In this document: piece by piece, positions 8,506 through 11,812 of the stretch | How the letters are laid out: every line of letters starts with the position of its first letter | Position numbering within the stretch: the first letter of the stretch is position 1 | NCBI GenBank assembly: GCA_947374535.1 | Contig: CANCCJ010000082.1 | Span: 1-11,812 of the forward strand | Direction: 5' to 3' | Source of the DNA: Comamonadaceae bacterium | GTDB taxonomy: Bacteria; Pseudomonadota; Gammaproteobacteria; Burkholderiales; Burkholderiaceae | Length of the DNA stretch: 11,812 nucleotides | Notes under the pieces: generated by a model | What the model was told of the DNA's origin: nothing | The model's database searches: none | What the model saw: only the letters and a program-made list of their open reading frames with translations | Made by a program: the position numbers and the translations under genes

Positions 8506-9354
8506 ATGCAACGCCGCCATGTCCTACCTCTGATTTCCTTTGGACTACTCTGGCCAAAGCTCTCCCACACATCGCCTGCCCCGGCTCTATGGCTGGCCAA
8601 CACCTATCGCCCTGGTGTGGCTTTGCAAGACTACTGGGTCAGTGAAAAATACGATGGCATTCGCGGTTATTGGACTGGCAAACAACTGCTCACGCGCAAG
8701 GGCAAAGCACTGAACCCACCCGAGTGGTTTGTCAAAAACTGGCCTACCTCACCCTTTGAGGGGGAACTTTGGGCTGGCCGCGGTCAATTCGAAGCAGTCG
8801 CCTCCATCCTGCAACAAAAACAAGCCTCAGATGAAGCTTGGCAAACGCTGCGTTTCATGGTGTTTGATACACCCGGTCATGCAGGAACTTTCACACAACG
8901 CATGGCCGCCTACCAAGCGGCTGTTAGCACGCTTGCACAACCTTGGGTTCACGCTGTCGAGCAATGGCAATTAAGAAGCCCTTCAGAACTAGACACGCTC
9001 TTGGCTCAGCGCGTCAAAGCAGGCGCCGAAGGCTTGATGCTTCACCTCGCCAACGCACGGTACAAAGCCGGACGCAGCAGCGATCAACTCAAAGTCAAAC
9101 CCCAAGACGATGCGGAGGCTCAAGTTGTTGCCCACATGCGCGTGCATGGTAAGTACGCGAAAGGCACAGGCGCGCTATGGGTCGAGACGCCACAAGGCCA
9201 GCGCTTCAAACTGGGTTCGGGTTTGCGCGATGCAGAAAGACTAAACCCACAAGCCATCGGCCAGTGGGTGACTTACACCTATCGCGGGCGCACCGACAAG
9301 GGTATTCCGCGGTTTGCCAGCTATGTGCGAACACAGCCAGCCATTGAACGCTGA
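8506..9354 (+). CDS. ligE: Exported small ATP-dependent DNA ligase (Lig E type)
   Basis: This is predicted to seal nicks in DNA with ATP through a lysyl-AMP intermediate. The 282 residues comprise an N-terminal export signal, a nucleotidyltransferase domain and an OB-fold, with no DNA-binding extension: the minimal Lig E layout. Ligase motifs visible: I, EKYDGIR with catalytic Lys48; Ia, TRKGKALN (63-70); III, FEGELW (84-89); IIIa, RFMVFD (116-121); IV, EGLMLH (175-180; His in place of the common Arg); and V, LKVKP (195-199). The OB domain follows from about 206. The signal is MQRRHVLPLISFGLLW, possibly cleaved near residue 27. The twin Arg also fits a loose Tat signal. AAGGAG at 8494-8499 fixes the start. 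In Neisseria, Lig E proteins are extracytoplasmic and linked to DNA uptake or biofilm; a similar role here is inference. It follows fabI and converges on the decarboxylase gene, 5 bp away. Confidence 0.88.
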   Translation: MQRRHVLPLISFGLLWPKLSHTSPAPALWLANTYRPGVALQDYWVSEKYDGIRGYWTGKQLLTRKGKALNPPEWFVKNWPTSPFEGELWAGRGQFEAVASILQQKQASDEAWQTLRFMVFDTPGHAGTFTQRMAAYQAAVSTLAQPWVHAVEQWQLRSPSELDTLLAQRVKAGAEGLMLHLANARYKAGRSSDQLKVKPQDDAEAQVVAHMRVHGKYAKGTGALWVETPQGQRFKLGSGLRDAERLNPQAIGQWVTYTYRGRTDKGIPRFASYVRTQPAIER

Positions 9355-9359
9355 GCGGG

Positions 9360-11624
9360 TTAGGCCTTCACGCAATCGGCGTAATAACGCCTCACGCCAT
9401 CTTCGCCAACCTCTTCCACCAAACCGTGGATGTCGGTCTCGAAGCCTGGGCACTGCAAGTTGAATTCGCGGGCGAACTTGAGGTAGTCGATGATCTTCTT
9501 GTTGAACACTTCACCAGGAATGAGCAACGGAATACCCGGTGGGTATGGCGTGACCAAGCTGGTGGTGATGCGCCCCATCAAATCGTCCACCGGCACACGT
9601 TCGGTGTTGCGGTGCGCGATTTGTGCATAGGCGTCGCTGGGCTTCATGGCGGGTGTCAGGTCGCTCAGGTACATCTCGGTGGTCAAACGTGCAATGTCGT
9701 ACTTGGCATAGAGCGTGTGAACATGCTGGCACAAGTCGCGCAAACCCATGCGCTCGTAGGCGCGGTGCTTTTGGCAAAACTCGGGCAGGATGCGCCACAT
9801 CGGTTGATTGCGGTCGTAGTCGTCCTTGAATTGTTGCAAGGCGGTGAGTAAGGAGTTCCAACGGCCTTTGGTGATGCCTATGGTGAACATGATGAAGAAG
9901 CTGTAGAGCCCCGTTTTCTCCACGATCACACCGTGCTCGGCCAAGAACTTGGTAACGATGCTGGCAGGGATGCCGGTTTTGTCAAACTTGCCATTCAGAT
10001 CTAAACCAGGCGTGACGATGGTGGCCTTGATGGGGTCCAACATGTTGAAGCCATCGGCCAAGTTACCAAAACCGTGCCACTTAGAAGACTTGCCTTTGCC
10101 TTTGATGATCCAACTTTCTGCGCGACCAATGCCGTCGTCCACCAGCTCGTCTGGGCCCCAAACCTTGAACCACCAGTCTTTGCCGTATTCATCGTCCACC
10201 TTGCGCATGGCGCGGCGAAAGTCGAGGGCTTCGGCAATGCTCTCTTCCACCAAGGCGGTGCCGCCGGGCGGCTCCATCATGGCTGCCGCCACATCACAGC
10301 TGGCAATGATGCTGTACTGAGGGCTGGTGCTGGTGTGCATCAAATAGGCTTCGTTGAACAGATGGCGGTCCAACTTTGTTTTTTGGGAGTCTTGCACCAA
10401 TACATGGCTGGCTTGGCTGATACCCGCCAACAGCTTGTGAATCGACTGCGTGGCGTACACCACCGAGTGCATGGGGCGCTCGCGTTTCTTACCCATCGCG
10501 TGGTACGTGCCGTAAAACGGGTTGAACGCTGCGTGAGGCAACCAAGCCTCATCAAAGTGCAAATTGGCCACGTAGCCATCGAGCATCTTTTTGATGGTCT
10601 CGGTGTTGTAGAGCACGCCGTCATAGGTGGACTGGGTGAGGGTCAACACGCGGGGTTTGACCTTCTTGGCGTCCACGCCTTTGAGCAAAGGATTGGCCTT
10701 GATCTTGGCTTGAATCGCTGCAGGTTCGAATTCGCTTTGTGGAATCGGGCCGATGATGCCGAAGTGGTTGCGCGTAGGTTTCAAAAACACGGGTATGGCG
10801 CCCGTCATGATGATGGCATGCAACACCGACTTGTGGCAGTTGCGGTCCACCACCACCACGTCGCCCGGCGCGACGGTGTGGTGCCAAACAATTTTGTTGG
10901 AGGTGCTGGTGCCGTTGGTCACGAAGAAGCAATGGTCGGCGTTGAAGATGCGCGCGGCATTGCGCTCGCTCTCGCCAATCGCGCCATTGTGGTCCAACAA
11001 CTGGCCCAGTTCTTCCACCGCGTTGCAAACGTCGGCGCGCAGCATGTTTTCACCATAAAACTGGTGGTACATCTGCCCAACAGGGCTCTTCAAAAACGCC
11101 ACGCCGCCCGAGTGACCCGGGCAGTGCCATGAGTACGAACCGTCTTCAGCGTAGTCCAGCAAGGCTTTGAAAAACGGCGGCTGTACGCTTTCCAAATAAC
11201 TCTTGGCTTCACGGATGATGTGGCGCGCCACAAACTCTGGCGTGTCTTCAAACATGTGAATGAAGCCGTGCAACTCGCGCAAGATGTCATTGGGCAAATG
11301 GCGCGATGTTTTGGTTTCACCGTACACATAAATAGGCACATCCGCGTTTTTGCGACGCACTTCTTCTATGAAGTTGCGTAAGTTCAACACGGCAGGGTCA
11401 AGGTCTGGGCCTGGTGTGAACTCCTCGTCGTCAATCGACAAGATAAACGCGCTGGCGCGTGACTGCTGTTGTGCGAACTGGCTCAGGTCGCCATAGCTCG
11501 TAGCGCCCATGACCTCATAGCCCTCGCCTTCAATCGCTTGGGCAAGCGCACGGATGCCCAAACCAGACGTATTTTCAGAACGAAAATCTTCGTCGATGAT
11601 GACAATGGGAAAGCGAAATTTCAT
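9360..11624 (-). CDS. PLP-dependent Orn/Lys/Arg decarboxylase, AdiA-like
   Basis: This cytoplasmic enzyme decarboxylates a basic amino acid (arginine, lysine or ornithine) to the polyamine or precursor amine. The 754 residues equal E. coli AdiA in size (755) and exceed CadA/LdcC (about 715). Order: N-terminal wing (receiver-like) domain about 1-130; linker; PLP aminotransferase-fold core with SWHCPGHSGG (165-174), phosphate-binding NGTSTSN (237-243), VDRNCHKS with His264, LHFDEAW with Asp358, and PLP lysine Lys397 in ATQSIHK; then ESWHGF, MLDPIK, and the C-terminal domain PYPPGIPLLIPGE. VDRNCHKS, FGIIGPI, FNPFY and the end DCVKA resemble AdiA most, but substrate cannot be fixed by eye. The start ATG at 11624 has GGAG 6 nt upstream; the frame opens 12 codons earlier without conserved residues. 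No antiporter (adiC/cadB) or regulator adjoins it within the window. Confidence 0.93.
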   Translation of the reverse strand: MKFRFPIVIIDEDFRSENTSGLGIRALAQAIEGEGYEVMGATSYGDLSQFAQQQSRASAFILSIDDEEFTPGPDLDPAVLNLRNFIEEVRRKNADVPIYVYGETKTSRHLPNDILRELHGFIHMFEDTPEFVARHIIREAKSYLESVQPPFFKALLDYAEDGSYSWHCPGHSGGVAFLKSPVGQMYHQFYGENMLRADVCNAVEELGQLLDHNGAIGESERNAARIFNADHCFFVTNGTSTSNKIVWHHTVAPGDVVVVDRNCHKSVLHAIIMTGAIPVFLKPTRNHFGIIGPIPQSEFEPAAIQAKIKANPLLKGVDAKKVKPRVLTLTQSTYDGVLYNTETIKKMLDGYVANLHFDEAWLPHAAFNPFYGTYHAMGKKRERPMHSVVYATQSIHKLLAGISQASHVLVQDSQKTKLDRHLFNEAYLMHTSTSPQYSIIASCDVAAAMMEPPGGTALVEESIAEALDFRRAMRKVDDEYGKDWWFKVWGPDELVDDGIGRAESWIIKGKGKSSKWHGFGNLADGFNMLDPIKATIVTPGLDLNGKFDKTGIPASIVTKFLAEHGVIVEKTGLYSFFIMFTIGITKGRWNSLLTALQQFKDDYDRNQPMWRILPEFCQKHRAYERMGLRDLCQHVHTLYAKYDIARLTTEMYLSDLTPAMKPSDAYAQIAHRNTERVPVDDLMGRITTSLVTPYPPGIPLLIPGEVFNKKIIDYLKFAREFNLQCPGFETDIHGLVEEVGEDGVRRYYADCVKA

Positions 11625-11639
11625 GCGGTGCTCCGAGCG

Positions 11640-11653
11640 TTTCAAGCTTGAAA
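11640..11653. promoter_or_regulatory. 14-bp perfect palindrome in the decarboxylase leader
   Basis: TTTCAAGCTTGAAA is self-complementary over all 14 bases and is flanked by a further run of A on the plus strand. Its near edge is 15 nt upstream of the decarboxylase ATG and it lies in the 79-bp gap shared with the divergent tRNA gene. It could be an operator for a dimeric regulator. One such palindrome is expected by chance about once in 16 kb, so this is only suggestive. Confidence 0.3.
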
Positions 11654-11684
11654 AAAACAATAGCGCCGAAGTGTACTCGCCCCC

Positions 11685-11693
11685 TGTTACAAT
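11685..11693 (+). promoter_or_regulatory. Extended -10 promoter for tRNA-Ser
   Basis: TGTTACAAT is an extended -10 (TG-n-TACAAT) ending 10 bp before the tRNA. The initiation point would be near 11700, giving only a few nucleotides of 5' leader. No -35 hexamer is visible at 16-18 bp. The position directly before the tRNA supports the call; activity is inferred. Confidence 0.55.
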
Positions 11694-11703
11694 GCATGGC
11701 TTC

Positions 11704-11794
11704 GGAGCGATGGATGAGTGGTTTAAGTCGCACGCCTGGAAAGCGTGTGTGGGTTAATAGCCCACCGAGGGTTCGAATCCCTCTTGCTCCGCCA
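11704..11794 (+). tRNA. tRNA-Ser, anticodon GGA
   Basis: This is a complete class II tRNA of 91 nt including the genome-encoded CCA (11792-11794). The acceptor GGAGCGA pairs with TTGCTCC (one G-U), with discriminator G. The anticodon stem CACGC/GCGTG encloses the loop CTGGAAA, giving anticodon GGA at 11738-11740, which reads serine codons UCC and UCU. The long variable arm GTGGG/CCCAC is the serine hallmark. The T arm GAGGG-TTCGAAT-CCCTC is canonical. It stands alone, divergent from the decarboxylase gene. No integrated element is seen at its 3' end, although only 18 bp follow in the window and they show nothing recognisable. Confidence 0.97.
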
Positions 11795-11812
11795 ACACAA
11801 ACGTAAAAAAGC

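Noticed and set aside
9378..9391. Hairpin GGCGT-AATA-ACGCC near the end of the decarboxylase gene as a terminator
   Set aside because: It lies inside coding sequence, has only 5 bp, and has no U-tract on either side.
10074..11132. 352-codon plus-strand open frame
   Set aside because: It is antisense to the decarboxylase core with its PLP-lysine and phosphate-binding motifs. The translation has no recognisable domain.
11795..11812. Attachment-site or integrated element at the 3' end of tRNA-Ser
   Set aside because: Only 18 bp remain after the tRNA; no repeat of the tRNA 3' end and no integrase are visible.

Overview
The window reads as an ordinary, gene-dense stretch of chromosome from a betaproteobacterium, most likely of the order Burkholderiales and family Comamonadaceae (Limnohabitans, Rhodoferax or Polaromonas-like). 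This is inferred from the protein sequences of RimP, NusA, FabI and the decarboxylase, from the moderate GC content, and from the gene order. I see no insertion sequence, phage, CRISPR array or other sign of recent transfer.

Layout, left to right. (1) 1-1902, minus strand: the 3'-truncated nusA and, upstream of it, rimP. This is the head of the conserved rimP-nusA-infB operon. (2) 1903-2039: a short but informative control region. It holds a consensus-like sigma70 promoter for rimP, followed at once by a GC-rich hairpin with a U-tract. The hairpin lies inside the predicted rimP leader and also downstream of the next operon. (3) 2040-7594, minus strand: a complete yejA-yejB-yejE-yejF operon encoding an ABC importer for peptides (periplasmic binding protein, two permeases, double ATPase). 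Its cistrons overlap by 4, 17 and 4 nt. (4) 7595-7630: a 36-bp divergent gap between yejA and fabI. (5) 7631-9354, plus strand: fabI (NADH-dependent enoyl-ACP reductase) followed by a small exported ATP-dependent DNA ligase of the Lig E type. (6) 9360-11624, minus strand: a large PLP-dependent decarboxylase of the Orn/Lys/Arg family, closest in architecture to biodegradative arginine decarboxylase AdiA. It converges on the ligase gene with only 5 bp between them. (7) 11704-11794, plus strand: tRNA-Ser(GGA) with an encoded CCA end.

How the parts work together: the yej genes make one transporter. fabI belongs to fatty acid synthesis and is unrelated in function, although it shares a tiny divergent promoter region with yejA. 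The rimP/nusA pair links 30S ribosome maturation to transcription elongation and termination. The most interesting spot is the rimP leader, where a terminator-like hairpin with a competing outer stem begins about 3 nt after the predicted transcription start. It could be a NusA-responsive attenuator, a terminator for the yej operon, or both. I did not find a convincing undescribed multi-gene system here.
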